Positions 1 through 8,478 of a DNA stretch of 64,000 nucleotides are shown piece after piece. The DNA lies in contig JAVBMU010000100.1 in assembly GCA_031552185.1 (NCBI GenBank), positions 1 to 64,000 of the forward strand, written 5' to 3'. The position numbers were made by a program, and so were the translations under genes. Position 1 is the first letter of the stretch, and each line of letters starts with the position of its first letter. The notes below the pieces were generated by a model. That model worked only from the letters and a program-made list of their open reading frames with translations, did no database searches and was not told where the DNA came from. The stretch is from JAVBMU01 sp031552185 (GTDB taxonomy: Bacteria > Actinomycetota > Actinomycetes > Actinomycetales > Cellulomonadaceae).

Positions 1-10
1 ACGCAGCACC

Positions 11-112
11 TCACGTCCACCGCCCGCCCGACCGGGCCGCGTCGCACGCGAGGCAGACGAGTTCGTCGAACACGACCCGATCCAATGCGGTCCAGGACGC
101 GGGCACGGTCAC
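11..112 (-). CDS. possible small ORF of unknown function (33 aa)
   Basis: A GTG-initiated reading frame of 33 codons ends at the window edge side. It encodes a short acidic/hydrophobic peptide with a CLAC motif near residues 20-23. It lies downstream of, and in the same direction as, the two amidohydrolase-family genes, after a gap of about 65 bp. I recognise no family. Without a clear ribosome-binding site it may be chance, because GC-rich DNA makes long open frames easily. It is listed only because the first 177 bases hold nothing else. Confidence 0.2.
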   Translation of the reverse strand: MTVPASWTALDRVVFDELVCLACDAARSGGRWT

Positions 113-177
113 AACCCAACAGGTGAACCACGCGACAGTCCCGTTCGGCCGCCCGGGAGGGTTGCCTGCGACCGGAT

Positions 178-900
178 CTACGTCGCGGGTGGGACGGTCG
201 CGGCGCCGAAGAAGAGTCGCGCCGCGGTCCCACCGAGCACGTCCGCGCGCTGCTCGGGCGCGCAGCGCGCCCCGAGCACCCGGGCGAGTTCGTAGTCGAC
301 GGAGTACTCGCGGCGGTGGGTCGCGAACAGCACCCGGCCCGCCCCGTGCCGGGCGAGCACGGTTTCGAGAAAGTCCTGCCGGTAGACCCCCGTGGTCAGG
401 ATCGACAGGTTCGCGCTCGCGGCCAGCGCCGTGTACGCCTCGGACAGCCCGAGCCCGCTGATGTTCATGTTCCCGCCGTTGGTCATGATCACCGGGAGTT
501 GAGGGTGCCGCCGAGCCACGGCCTGGATCTGCAGGGCCCCGGAGACGTTCGGCGCACCGGCGGCGATGACGACCGGCAGGCCGGTTTGCGCTGCGGCGTC
601 GAACAGCGCGACGACGGCGGGCTCGGTCACGCGAAAACAGTCCGCCTCGGGATCGAGGTAGCAGCCGACCGCGCCGGCCTCGGCCGCGCGCCGCAGCGCG
701 GCGGGCGGGTCCACCGCACCGATCCGGGCCAACAGCCCGTCGCCGCGTTCGGCGGCGAACCGGGCGATCGGGCCGGGATCGGCGCCGCGGTCGGCGCACC
801 AGATGGCCCGGTGCACGCCCCGGGCGTCGAGTTCGCGGGCGTGCTCGGCCGCCTCGGCGGCGCCGGTCACCAGCCGCAGGGCGTCGATCCGGCCGGTCAT
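178..900 (-). CDS. amidohydrolase-family (TIM-barrel) protein, metal site degenerate
   Basis: A 240-residue protein with the layout of amidohydrolase-2 TIM-barrel enzymes. The usual metal ligands are not visible. It has no HxH after the first strand, the strand that normally carries the late histidine reads IMTNGGNMN, and the place of the usual GSD motif reads VLFATHRRE. It is therefore probably a non-catalytic or differently acting paralogue of the gene upstream. The start ATG at 900 overlaps the upstream stop by 4 bp (ATGA), so the two are translationally coupled and may form a complex. Its substrate cannot be told. The pair diverges from the hyp operon, which may reflect a role near hydrogenase metabolism, but this is inference. 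Confidence 0.75.
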   Translation of the reverse strand: MTGRIDALRLVTGAAEAAEHARELDARGVHRAIWCADRGADPGPIARFAAERGDGLLARIGAVDPPAALRRAAEAGAVGCYLDPEADCFRVTEPAVVALFDAAAQTGLPVVIAAGAPNVSGALQIQAVARRHPQLPVIMTNGGNMNISGLGLSEAYTALAASANLSILTTGVYRQDFLETVLARHGAGRVLFATHRREYSVDYELARVLGARCAPEQRADVLGGTAARLFFGAATVPPAT

Positions 901-1715
901 CGGGCACTCCGGGCAATCTCGATCAGGCGCTTGGCGTTGTCCCGCAGGACGAGTTCGAGCGCGTCGTCGCGCAGCCCGGCATAGAGCACCTTGCGCACCT
1001 CCAGTCGGGGCGGTGCCCCCGGTCCGTCCGAGCCGAAAATCACCCGCTCGGGTCCGATGGCGCCGACGAAGTCGGCGATCCGGCCCGGGTAGGGCATCGC
1101 GGATGTATCGATCATGAGGTTGGGACATTCCCGCACGACGTCGAGCGCGTCGTCGACGTGCCGGTAGCCACCGGCGTGGCCCAGGATGATGGTCGCCTCG
1201 GGCACCAGCCGGGCGAGCGCGGCGATGGCGTGCGGCGTGCAGTTCGGTTCGTCGCCACAGTGGAACAGAACCGGGACGCCCAGTTCGGCGGCCCGGTGCG
1301 TGATCCGGACGTTGGCCGGGTCCGCGGGCGCCTGCAGATTCGTCACCGGATGCAGCTTTAGGCCGATCATTCCCCACTCGAGGACGCACCGTTCCAGCAG
1401 GTCGGCGGCGTGCGTGCCGGGGCCGGGGAAGATCCGCGCGAAGCCCACGAAGCGATCCGGGTGCGCCGCCACGGCGTCCGCCACGTACCGCGCGGGCGAG
1501 GGGTCCTGGAGGGAGGCGTCGCGGTAAGTCATCACGGCCGCGACGGCGATCCGGGCCTCGTCCAGGAGCGGCAGCAGCTTGCTGGGCGGGTCGATCCAGC
1601 CCAGGTGATGCGCCTCGTCGATGTGCGCGTGGAAGTCGATCACGCCGTCCGGCAGGCCGTCCAGCGAGTCGGTGAAGGCGTACTCGGGGCCGGGGCCGGG
1701 GTCTGATTGATGCAC
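897..1715 (-). CDS. amidohydrolase-family metal-dependent hydrolase
   Basis: About 272 residues with the full set of amidohydrolase-2 landmarks in order: VIDFHAHID near the N-terminus (HxH metal ligands), LKLHP, FHCGD, LGHAGG and the C-terminal IFGSDGPG with the catalytic aspartate. The family hydrolyses or decarboxylates small cyclic or aromatic acids with a divalent metal; the substrate is unknown. I chose the GTG at 1715. A CACACT box 6 nt upstream could be the -10 of a leaderless transcript, but the start is not certain. Its stop overlaps the start of the next gene by 4 bp. It is divergent from hypA, with about 150 bp between them. Confidence 0.75.
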   Translation of the reverse strand: MHQSDPGPGPEYAFTDSLDGLPDGVIDFHAHIDEAHHLGWIDPPSKLLPLLDEARIAVAAVMTYRDASLQDPSPARYVADAVAAHPDRFVGFARIFPGPGTHAADLLERCVLEWGMIGLKLHPVTNLQAPADPANVRITHRAAELGVPVLFHCGDEPNCTPHAIAALARLVPEATIILGHAGGYRHVDDALDVVRECPNLMIDTSAMPYPGRIADFVGAIGPERVIFGSDGPGAPPRLEVRKVLYAGLRDDALELVLRDNAKRLIEIARSAR

Positions 1716-1835
1716 AGGTGCAGTGTGCCGGCGTCGAACCGCTCCGGGCAGGGTCAAACGGCCCGGCGGACTCCCGGCCCGGCAAAGCCGCCTGCGGAAC
1801 GGCAGCAACCCCGACGTCGCGCGACGGGGCGCGGG

Positions 1836-1841
1836 TATCCT
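1836..1841 (+). promoter_or_regulatory. candidate -10 box for the hyp operon
   Basis: TATCCT lies 27 bp upstream of the hypA ATG, in the divergent intergenic region. A start about 7 nt downstream would leave a leader of about 20 nt that includes the GGAG before hypA. No convincing -35 was seen. Confidence 0.35.
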
Positions 1842-1868
1842 GGCGCCGACCGAACCGAGGCGGAGCGC

Positions 1869-2207
1869 ATGCACGAATTGTCCCTGTGCCGCTCGATCGC
1901 GGCCATCACGGACCGGCACCGGCAGGGCCGGCGGGTCACCCGGGTGAATCTGCGGATCGGCGCCTTCCGACAGGCGGTGCCGCGCACGCTGGTCTCCTGC
2001 TGGACGCTGGTGACCGAGGGCACCGCGATGGCAGGGTCGCGGCTGGAGATCGAGTTGGTCCCCCTGGTGATCGAATGCCGATCCTGCGGGGCGCGAACGC
2101 AACTGGACGAGGTCCGGCTGCGCTGCCCGGCCTGCACGCGCACCGACGTGGCGATCGTGCAGGGGCAGGAATTCGCAGTTGCCAGCCTTGACCTGATCGA
2201 CGACTGA
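1869..2207 (+). CDS. hypA: HypA, hydrogenase nickel incorporation protein
   Basis: A 112-residue zinc/nickel metallochaperone that delivers nickel to the large subunit of [NiFe] hydrogenase together with HypB. The mature N-terminus MHE, which carries the nickel-binding His2, is intact. The C-terminal half carries the zinc-binding cysteine pairs (CRSCG and CPAC). The length matches the family. The ATG follows a GGAG by a few bases. It is the first gene of hypA-hypB-hypF-hypC-hypD-hypE, all on one strand. Homologues also serve urease, but the complete hyp set indicates hydrogenase maturation here. Confidence 0.93.
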   Translation: MHELSLCRSIAAITDRHRQGRRVTRVNLRIGAFRQAVPRTLVSCWTLVTEGTAMAGSRLEIELVPLVIECRSCGARTQLDEVRLRCPACTRTDVAIVQGQEFAVASLDLIDD

Positions 2208-2366
2208 ACAGCTGATTTCAGCGCTATTCATGCTTTCCCGGCACAGTTTGCTCGATTAGGTGCAAGCGAATCGGCAACGTACCGTGTGCACACGCATCGT
2301 GCCGTCCCAAGCCGGCGACGGCATGGCCGCTGTGTCATTACCACGCGCCACCGAGGAGAGGACCGC

Positions 2367-3221
2367 ATGGGGCGCTTCCACCGCCATGACGACGCCGACG
2401 GGCATTCGCACGACCACAGCCACGGCGACCACACCCACGGCGACCACAGCCACGGCGACCACAGCCACGATCACGCGGATCTCGGCGACCACTCGGGCTA
2501 CGAGACCGGTGCCCACCGGGTCCAGGTGCTCGAGCGGATCTTCGACGAGAACGACCACTGCGCCGAGCACAATCGCGCCGACTTCGACGCCGCCGGCGTC
2601 ACGGCGATCAACGTGATGTCCTCCCCCGGCGCCGGCAAGACGGCCGTCCTGCGGCGGACCCTCGCCGAACTGGACGGGTCCCGGATCGGCATCATCGAGG
2701 GCGATGTCGAGACGTCGCTCGACGCCGACCAACTCACCGGCTTCGGTGCCCGGGTCAGCCTCCTGAACACGGCGGACGGCTTCGGTGGCGAATGTCACCT
2801 CGACGCCCCGATGGTCCGGCACGCGCTGACCCGCCTGCCCCTCGACGGCCTCGACCTGGTCCTGATCGAGAACGTCGGCAACCTCGTCTGCCCGGCCGAG
2901 TTCACCGTCGGCGAGCACCTACGCGCGATGGTCTACGCGATCACCGAGGGCGAGGAAAAGCCGCTGAAGTACCCGGTGATGTTCCGGTCGGCCGACGTCG
3001 TGCTGGTCAACAAAGTCGACCTGCTCCCGCACCTGGACTTCGACCTGGCCCGGTTCTACGACTACCTGGAGCGGGTCAACCCCGGCGTCCGGACGATCGA
3101 GTTATCCGCCCGCACCGGCGAGGGCCTCGACGCGTGGCTGTCCTGGCTCACCGAGCGGGTTCCTGCGGTGGCCGGCGGGACGCGGCCGTCCGCGGCGACG
3201 GCTCCGCAGAGCCTGGTCTGA
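2367..3221 (+). CDS. hypB: HypB, GTPase for hydrogenase nickel insertion
   Basis: A 284-residue SIMIBI-class GTPase that works with HypA in nickel insertion. Residues about 5-42 are rich in histidine (repeated GDHSH-type units), a nickel-storage tail seen in some HypB proteins. A P-loop (SSPGAGKT) lies at about 85-92. ENVGNLVCP, with a conserved cysteine of the G-domain metal site, follows in the middle, and NKVDLLP gives the guanine-specificity motif. The ATG at 2367 has a good GAGGAGAGG ribosome site; an in-frame codon at 2286 has none. The gap from hypA is 159 bp. Confidence 0.93.
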   Translation: MGRFHRHDDADGHSHDHSHGDHTHGDHSHGDHSHDHADLGDHSGYETGAHRVQVLERIFDENDHCAEHNRADFDAAGVTAINVMSSPGAGKTAVLRRTLAELDGSRIGIIEGDVETSLDADQLTGFGARVSLLNTADGFGGECHLDAPMVRHALTRLPLDGLDLVLIENVGNLVCPAEFTVGEHLRAMVYAITEGEEKPLKYPVMFRSADVVLVNKVDLLPHLDFDLARFYDYLERVNPGVRTIELSARTGEGLDAWLSWLTERVPAVAGGTRPSAATAPQSLV

Positions 3222-3241
3222 ACCGGCCGAGGTGGTTCGCC

Positions 3242-3358
3242 ATGGCTGACTCGGCGTTCAGTCGACAGGGCGCGGCGGGAGCGGGCGCGGCGGGAGCGGG
3301 CGCGGCCGGAGCGGGCGCGACCGGAGCGGGCGCGGCCGGAGCGGGCGCGACCCGATGA
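3242..3358 (+). CDS. small repeat ORF coupled to hypF
   Basis: A 38-codon frame starts at ATG 3242, preceded by GAGGTGG, and ends in a TGA that overlaps the hypF ATG (ATGA). It begins MADSAFSRQ and continues as five-residue Gly/Ala units (GAAGA, GATGA) encoded by five 15-bp tandem repeats. The ribosome site, the position between hypB and hypF and the 4-bp coupling suggest it is translated, perhaps to hand ribosomes to hypF. I know no family. It may also be a repeat insertion that happens to be open. Confidence 0.4.
   Translation: MADSAFSRQGAAGAGAAGAGAAGAGATGAGAAGAGATR
3278..3352 (+). repeat. five tandem 15-bp GC repeats upstream of hypF
   Basis: Five head-to-tail copies of a 15-mer, GGAGCGGGCGCGGCC, varying only in the last three bases (GCG, GCC or ACC). 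They end 2 bp before the hypF start codon. The period keeps the frame of the small ORF. A very similar 15-mer is repeated inside dnaE2 at 10986-11060. Confidence 0.9.
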
Positions 3359-5727
3359 GGCGGGCGACGTTCCTGGTCCGCGGCGTCGTCCAGGGGGTGG
3401 GCTTTCGGCCGTACGTCTACCGCCTGGCGACCGACCATCACCTGGTCGGCTCGGTCTGCAACACCAGCACCCAGGTCGTCATCGACGCCCAGGGCGACGA
3501 CGCGGCGCTGGACCGGTTCGCCCGTCGGCTGCCGGCCGAGGCGCCGCCCCTGGCCCGGGTCCTCGGCGTCGAGCGCGTCGACGGCGAGCCGGACGCCTCG
3601 CTGCGCGAATTCTCGATCGTGGCGAGCGAGGACCGCGAGGGCGCCCGCACGATCGTGCCGCCCGACTCGGCCACCTGCCAGGACTGCCTGCGCGAGCTGG
3701 CGGATCCCACCGATCGCCGCTACCGCCATCCCTTCATTACCTGCACCAACTGCGGCCCGCGGTTCACCATCATCCGCACGCTGCCCTATGACCGCCCCGG
3801 TACCACCCTGGCGGATCTGCCGATGTGCCCCGCCTGCGCGGCCGAGTACCGCGAGCCACGCGATCGGCGATTCCACGCCCAGCCGATCTCCTGCCTCGAC
3901 TGCGGCCCGCGGCTGTGGTTCGCGGCCGCGCCCACCGCCGGCCGGGTCACCGCGGATACCGACACCCGCCCGGCGTCGTCGACCGTCCGGGCCCGCACCG
4001 GCGACGACGCCTGCCTGGCCGCCGCCGTCGACGTCCTCCGCGCCGGCCGTGTGCTGGCCGTCAAGGGCATCGGCGGCTACCACCTCGCCTGCTCCGCCCT
4101 GGACGACGGCGCCGTGCGGCGATTGCGCGAGCGCAAGGCCCGGGAGGCCAAGCCCCTGGCGGTGATGGTGGCGGACCTCGCCACGGCCCGCGCCATCTGC
4201 CACGTGAACCCGGCGGAGGCGGAGGCGCTGTCCAGCCCGGCCCGGCCGATCGTCCTGCTGCGCCGGCGCGCCGCCGGTGACCTACCGGTCGCCGCCGCCG
4301 TCGCCCCGGGCAACGCCGAACTCGGCGTCATGCTCGCCTACGCCCCGGTGCACCACCTCCTGTTCGCCGACGGCGCCCCGCCGGTCCTGGTGATGACGTC
4401 GGGGAATGTGTCCGGCGAGCCGATTTGCTTCGACGACGGCGACGCCACCCGGCGCCTCGGCCCGATTGCCGACGCCACCCTCGGCCACGACCGACCGATC
4501 GCCGTGCCGTGCGACGACTCGGTGGTCCGGGTGATCGGCACCGAGATCCATCCCTTGCGCCGCTCGCGCGGGTACGCGCCCCTGCCGGTTCTGCTCGGCG
4601 CCGCCGCCGCCCAACCGACGGTGCTCGCCGTCGGCGGCGAACTCAAGGCGACGGCATGCCTGCTGGCCGGCGACCGGGCCTACCTGTCCCAGCACCTCGG
4701 GGACATGGAGTCCCTCGCCGGCCAGAGCGCCCTGGGCGCCGCCGCGACGCACCTGGCCGCCCTCTACGCCGCTCCCCCGACGGCCTGGGCCTGCGACCTG
4801 CACCCGGACTACCATTCGCGGCGCTGGGCCGAGCGCAACCACGGCGACCTCCCGCTCATCCCCGTCCAGCACCACCACGCGCACGCCGTCTCGCTGCTGG
4901 CCGAGCACGGCCGGCTGGGGACGCCGACGCTCGTGTGCGCGTTCGACGGCACCGGTTACGGAACCGACGGCGCGATTTGGGGCGGCGAGGCTCTCCTCCT
5001 CGGCGCCGACGTCGGCCGGTTCGATCGGGTCGGCCGGTTGCGCGAGGTCGCGCTGCCCGGCGGCGACGCCGCCGTGGCCGCGCCGTGGCGGATCGCGCTC
5101 GCCCATCTCGCGGCGGCCGGGCTGGCGTGGGACGACGACCTGCCGTGCGTGCAGGCCGCCGGGGACGCCGTCGACCGGTTCCGGCAACTTCTGGGCAGCC
5201 GGATGTCGACGACGCCGGCCACCTCGATGGGCCGCCTGTTCGACGCCGTCGCCTCGCTGCTCGGGGTATGCCAAAGCCAGGGCTTCGAGGCCCAGGCTGC
5301 GATCGAGTTGGAGCAGGCCGCGCGGGCGGCCGGGCCGGCCGCCCCGGCGCTGCCCGTCGTCGTCGGCCCGGACGGCGCGAACGACCCCGGGCCGCTGCTC
5401 GCCGCCCTCATCGCCCGCCGCCGGGCGGGCGACGACGTCGGCCGCTGCGCCCGGGCGTTCCACGACTGGGTGGTCGCCTGCGTCCTGACCTGGGCGCACC
5501 GGGCGCGGCGGGCGCACGGGGTCGACGCGGTCGGCCTGACGGGCGGCGTCTTTGCGAACACCTTGCTGGCGACGGGCTGCACCGTCGAACTCGAACGGGC
5601 CGGGTTCTCCGTGCTCGCCCATCACCTGGTCCCGGCCGGCGACGGAGGAATCGCTCTGGGCCAGGCCGTCATCGCAGCCGCCCGGCTGCGTGAGGATGAC
5701 GGAAGACCGACGAAGGAGAACCGCTGA
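3355..5727 (+). CDS. hypF: HypF, carbamoyltransferase for hydrogenase CN ligand synthesis
   Basis: A 790-residue protein that uses carbamoyl phosphate and ATP to carbamoylate the C-terminal cysteine of HypE, the first step of cyanide ligand synthesis. Domains in order: acylphosphatase-like (1-90, GVVQGVGFRPYVYR), a zinc-finger region with paired CxxC motifs (about 107-185), a YrdC-like ATP domain (about 215-400), and a Kae1/carbamoyltransferase-like C-terminus with a histidine cluster (VQHHHAHAVSL) and AFDGTGYG. The length is close to the family norm. Its stop is 2 bp before the hypC ATG. Confidence 0.95.
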   Translation: MRRATFLVRGVVQGVGFRPYVYRLATDHHLVGSVCNTSTQVVIDAQGDDAALDRFARRLPAEAPPLARVLGVERVDGEPDASLREFSIVASEDREGARTIVPPDSATCQDCLRELADPTDRRYRHPFITCTNCGPRFTIIRTLPYDRPGTTLADLPMCPACAAEYREPRDRRFHAQPISCLDCGPRLWFAAAPTAGRVTADTDTRPASSTVRARTGDDACLAAAVDVLRAGRVLAVKGIGGYHLACSALDDGAVRRLRERKAREAKPLAVMVADLATARAICHVNPAEAEALSSPARPIVLLRRRAAGDLPVAAAVAPGNAELGVMLAYAPVHHLLFADGAPPVLVMTSGNVSGEPICFDDGDATRRLGPIADATLGHDRPIAVPCDDSVVRVIGTEIHPLRRSRGYAPLPVLLGAAAAQPTVLAVGGELKATACLLAGDRAYLSQHLGDMESLAGQSALGAAATHLAALYAAPPTAWACDLHPDYHSRRWAERNHGDLPLIPVQHHHAHAVSLLAEHGRLGTPTLVCAFDGTGYGTDGAIWGGEALLLGADVGRFDRVGRLREVALPGGDAAVAAPWRIALAHLAAAGLAWDDDLPCVQAAGDAVDRFRQLLGSRMSTTPATSMGRLFDAVASLLGVCQSQGFEAQAAIELEQAARAAGPAAPALPVVVGPDGANDPGPLLAALIARRRAGDDVGRCARAFHDWVVACVLTWAHRARRAHGVDAVGLTGGVFANTLLATGCTVELERAGFSVLAHHLVPAGDGGIALGQAVIAAARLREDDGRPTKENR

Positions 5728-5729
5728 CC

Positions 5730-6125
5730 ATGTGTTTGGGCATTCCCGGCAGGATCGTCCGGGTCTGGGAGGACAACGGCATCCGGATGGCCGACGTCGA
5801 CTTCGGCGGGGCCGTCAAGGATGTGTGTCTGGCGTACCTGCCGGATGCGGCGATCGGCGACTACACAATCGTGCACGCGGGCTTCGGCCTGACGAAGCTC
5901 GACGAGGCCTCCGCCCTGGAGTCGCTGCGCATGTTCCAGGAACTCGGCATGCTCGAGGACGAGCTCGGCATCCCGTCCACCCCGATCCCACCCGGATCGC
6001 TCCCGTCGGTGCGCGGACCCGGCGTGCCGGAAGCCGCGTCGGCGCCGGCCGAGCCGCAGGCCGCCGCAGCGGCGTCGAGCAGCCGACCCGAGCCGAGCAC
6101 CCGAGCGGAGACGACCGAGCGATGA
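5730..6125 (+). CDS. hypC: HypC, hydrogenase assembly chaperone
   Basis: A 131-residue HypC/HupF protein that, with HypD, carries the Fe(CN)2CO unit to the hydrogenase large subunit. The N-terminus MCLGIPG has the essential Cys2. The conserved fold covers about residues 1-85. The remainder is an Ala/Pro/Ser-rich tail that most HypC proteins lack (usual length 75-100). The tail looks like low-complexity extension rather than a frameshift, because the stop makes a clean ATGA overlap with hypD. Confidence 0.93.
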   Translation: MCLGIPGRIVRVWEDNGIRMADVDFGGAVKDVCLAYLPDAAIGDYTIVHAGFGLTKLDEASALESLRMFQELGMLEDELGIPSTPIPPGSLPSVRGPGVPEAASAPAEPQAAAAASSSRPEPSTRAETTER

Positions 6126-7291
6126 AGTATCTGGACGAATTCGCCGACCCGGTGGCGGCCCGCCGCCTGATCGACCGCATCCGGTCCACCGCCACCCGAG
6201 AGTGGACCCTGATGGAGGTCTGCGGCGGTCAGACGCATTCGATCATCCGCAACGGGGTCGACACGCTGCTGGCCGGGGCCGTGGAATTCATCCACGGCCC
6301 GGGTTGCCCGGTCTGCGTGACGCCACTGGAGATGATCGACCGCTCGCTGGAGATCGCGAGCCGACCAGGGGTGATTTTCTGCTCGTTCGGCGACATGCTG
6401 CGGGTGCCGGGCTCCGGCCGGGATCTGTTCGCCGTGAAGGCGGCCGGCGCGGACGTGCGGGTGGTCTACTCCCCGCTCGACGCCGTCCGGATCGCCGCGG
6501 CCAACCCGGAGCGGGAGGTCGTCTTCTTCGGGGTGGGCTTCGAGACGACGGCGCCCGCGAACGCGGCGGCCGTGGTCGCAGCCAAGCAGTGGGGGCTGAC
6601 CAATTTCTCGATGCTCGTCTCCCACGTGCGGGTGCCGCCGGCGATCAGCGCGGTCATGCAGTCGCCGCAGTGCCGGGTGCAGGGCTTCCTCGCCGCCGGG
6701 CACGTCTGCACCGTCATGGGCACGGCCGAATACGGGCCGCTGATCGAGGAGTTCGGCGTCCCGATCGTGGTCACCGGATTCGAGCCGCTCGATTTGCTGG
6801 AGGGCGTCCGCCAGGCGGTGGACCTGCTGGAGGCCGGCACGCCGGAGTTGCGCAACGCGTACCCGCGCGCGGTCACCGCCGCCGGGAATCCCGCGGCGCA
6901 ACAGGTGTTGCAGGACGTCTTCGAGGTCTGCGATCGCACCTGGCGGGGCATCGGCGAGATCCCCGTCTCGGGCTGGCGGTTGTCCCCCGCCTACGCGGAG
7001 TTCGACGCCGCCCGCCGGTTCGACGTCGAGGCGTTGACCGTTCGGGAATCCGAGTTGTGCCGCGCGGGCGACGTCCTGCAGGGCCTGATCAAGCCTAACG
7101 AGTGCCCGGCGTTCGGGCGCGAATGCACGCCGCGGATGCCGCTCGGCGCGACGATGGTGTCCTCGGAGGGTGCCTGCGCCGCGTACTACGCGTTCCGCCG
7201 ATTGAGCGTGCCGGTCGGGGCGCCGGCGGGCGGCACCGGCGCGGCCGGCGCGGCCGCAACCACCCCTGCTCAGGAGGCGTCGCGTGGCTGA
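6122..7291 (+). CDS. hypD: HypD, Fe-S hydrogenase maturation protein
   Basis: A 389-residue scaffold protein for assembly of the Fe(CN)2CO group, acting with HypC and HypE. Conserved cysteine motifs are visible: CGGQTHSI (about 34-41), GPGCPVCVTP (about 60-70) and the C-terminal NECPAFGRECTP for the [4Fe-4S] cluster. The start overlaps hypC by 4 bp, and the stop overlaps the hypE GTG by 8 bp. The last 25 residues are Gly/Ala-rich and unlikely to matter for function. Confidence 0.95.
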   Translation: MKYLDEFADPVAARRLIDRIRSTATREWTLMEVCGGQTHSIIRNGVDTLLAGAVEFIHGPGCPVCVTPLEMIDRSLEIASRPGVIFCSFGDMLRVPGSGRDLFAVKAAGADVRVVYSPLDAVRIAAANPEREVVFFGVGFETTAPANAAAVVAAKQWGLTNFSMLVSHVRVPPAISAVMQSPQCRVQGFLAAGHVCTVMGTAEYGPLIEEFGVPIVVTGFEPLDLLEGVRQAVDLLEAGTPELRNAYPRAVTAAGNPAAQQVLQDVFEVCDRTWRGIGEIPVSGWRLSPAYAEFDAARRFDVEALTVRESELCRAGDVLQGLIKPNECPAFGRECTPRMPLGATMVSSEGACAAYYAFRRLSVPVGAPAGGTGAAGAAATTPAQEASRG

Positions 7292-8357
7292 GATCAAACC
7301 GCCCGAAGAGTGGAGTTGCCCGATGCCGCTGCGCGGCGAGCGCGTCGTCCTCGGCCACGGCGGCGGCGGGATCCTGTCCGCGGAACTGATCGAGCGGGTG
7401 ATCGTGCCCGCCTTCGGCGGTGTTCCCGGCGGCGGGATGCGGGATTCGGCGCTCCTCGATGTCCCGGCGGATCCCGGCGCCGGCGGCGCCCGGCTGGCGT
7501 TCTCGACGGACTCTTACGTGGTGGCCCCGCTGTTCTTCCCCGGGGGCTGTATCGGTGACCTCGCCGTGCACGGCACCGTGAACGACCTGGCCATGTCCGG
7601 GGCGCAGCCGCTTATGCTGAGCTGCGGGTTCATCCTGGAGGAGGGACTCGAACTCGAGGTCCTGGCCCGGGTCGCGGCGGCGATGGGCGCCGCGGCGCGC
7701 GCCGCCGGCGTCCCGATCGGCACCGGGGACACCAAAGTAGTGGGCCGCGGCCACGCGGACGGGCTGTACGTGAACACGGCCGGCATCGGCCTGGTCCCCG
7801 CCGGGGTGGAGATCGGCCCGACCCGCGCCCGGCCGGGCGACGCGATCATCGTCTCCGGTCCGATCGGCGAGCACGGTGTCGCCATCCTGTCCCAGCGCGA
7901 GGGCATCGAGTTCGGCACCACACTGCGCACGGACTCCGCGCCGCTGCACACGATGGTCGCCGGGATGCTCGCCGCGGGCGTGGACGTGCACGTCCTGCGC
8001 GATCCCACCCGCGGCGGCCTGGCCGCATCGCTCACCGAGATCGCCGCGGACTCGCAGGTCGGCATCGTGCTCGACGAGGCGAGCGTGCCCGTTCCGGAGG
8101 CGGTGGCGGCCGCCTGCGGCTTCCTCGGTCTGGACCCGCTGCACGTCGCCAACGAGGGCAAGCTGGTCGCGATCGTCCCCGCTGACCAGGCCGAACTCGC
8201 GCTGGCGACCATCCGGGCCGACGCGCACGGGGCCGGCGCCGTCGTCGTCGGGCATGTGACCAGCGAGCATCCGGGTCTGCTGGTCGGCCGAACCCGGCTG
8301 GGAGCGACCCGCGTCATCGACCGGCCGCTCGGCGAACAACTGCCCCGGATCTGCTGA
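7284..8357 (+). CDS. hypE: HypE, carbamoyl dehydratase of hydrogenase maturation
   Basis: A 357-residue PurM/ThiL-like ATPase that dehydrates the carbamoyl group on its own C-terminal cysteine to a thiocyanate, the source of the CN ligands. The protein ends PRIC, so the catalytic cysteine is the last residue, as required. GHGGGG near the N-terminus and GDTKV (about 150) match ATP/Mg-binding segments. The GTG at 7284 follows AGGAGG with good spacing. It closes the hyp operon; no terminator is obvious before nrdI. Confidence 0.95.
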   Translation: MAEIKPPEEWSCPMPLRGERVVLGHGGGGILSAELIERVIVPAFGGVPGGGMRDSALLDVPADPGAGGARLAFSTDSYVVAPLFFPGGCIGDLAVHGTVNDLAMSGAQPLMLSCGFILEEGLELEVLARVAAAMGAAARAAGVPIGTGDTKVVGRGHADGLYVNTAGIGLVPAGVEIGPTRARPGDAIIVSGPIGEHGVAILSQREGIEFGTTLRTDSAPLHTMVAGMLAAGVDVHVLRDPTRGGLAASLTEIAADSQVGIVLDEASVPVPEAVAAACGFLGLDPLHVANEGKLVAIVPADQAELALATIRADAHGAGAVVVGHVTSEHPGLLVGRTRLGATRVIDRPLGEQLPRIC

Positions 8358-8478
8358 GGCCGCACCCGATGGCGCGGCAGCATCGGCGCGCCGACGACCC
8401 GCCCGCGCGCCGATGCCGGGCGGCGTCGCCACCGTGCAAGGATGAGCGGCAGGCGCGGACCACGGAAGGGCACGCAGC

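Noticed and set aside
5990..6125. Frameshift at the hypC 3' end
   Set aside because: The low-complexity tail ends in a clean ATGA overlap with hypD, so the extension is probably real.
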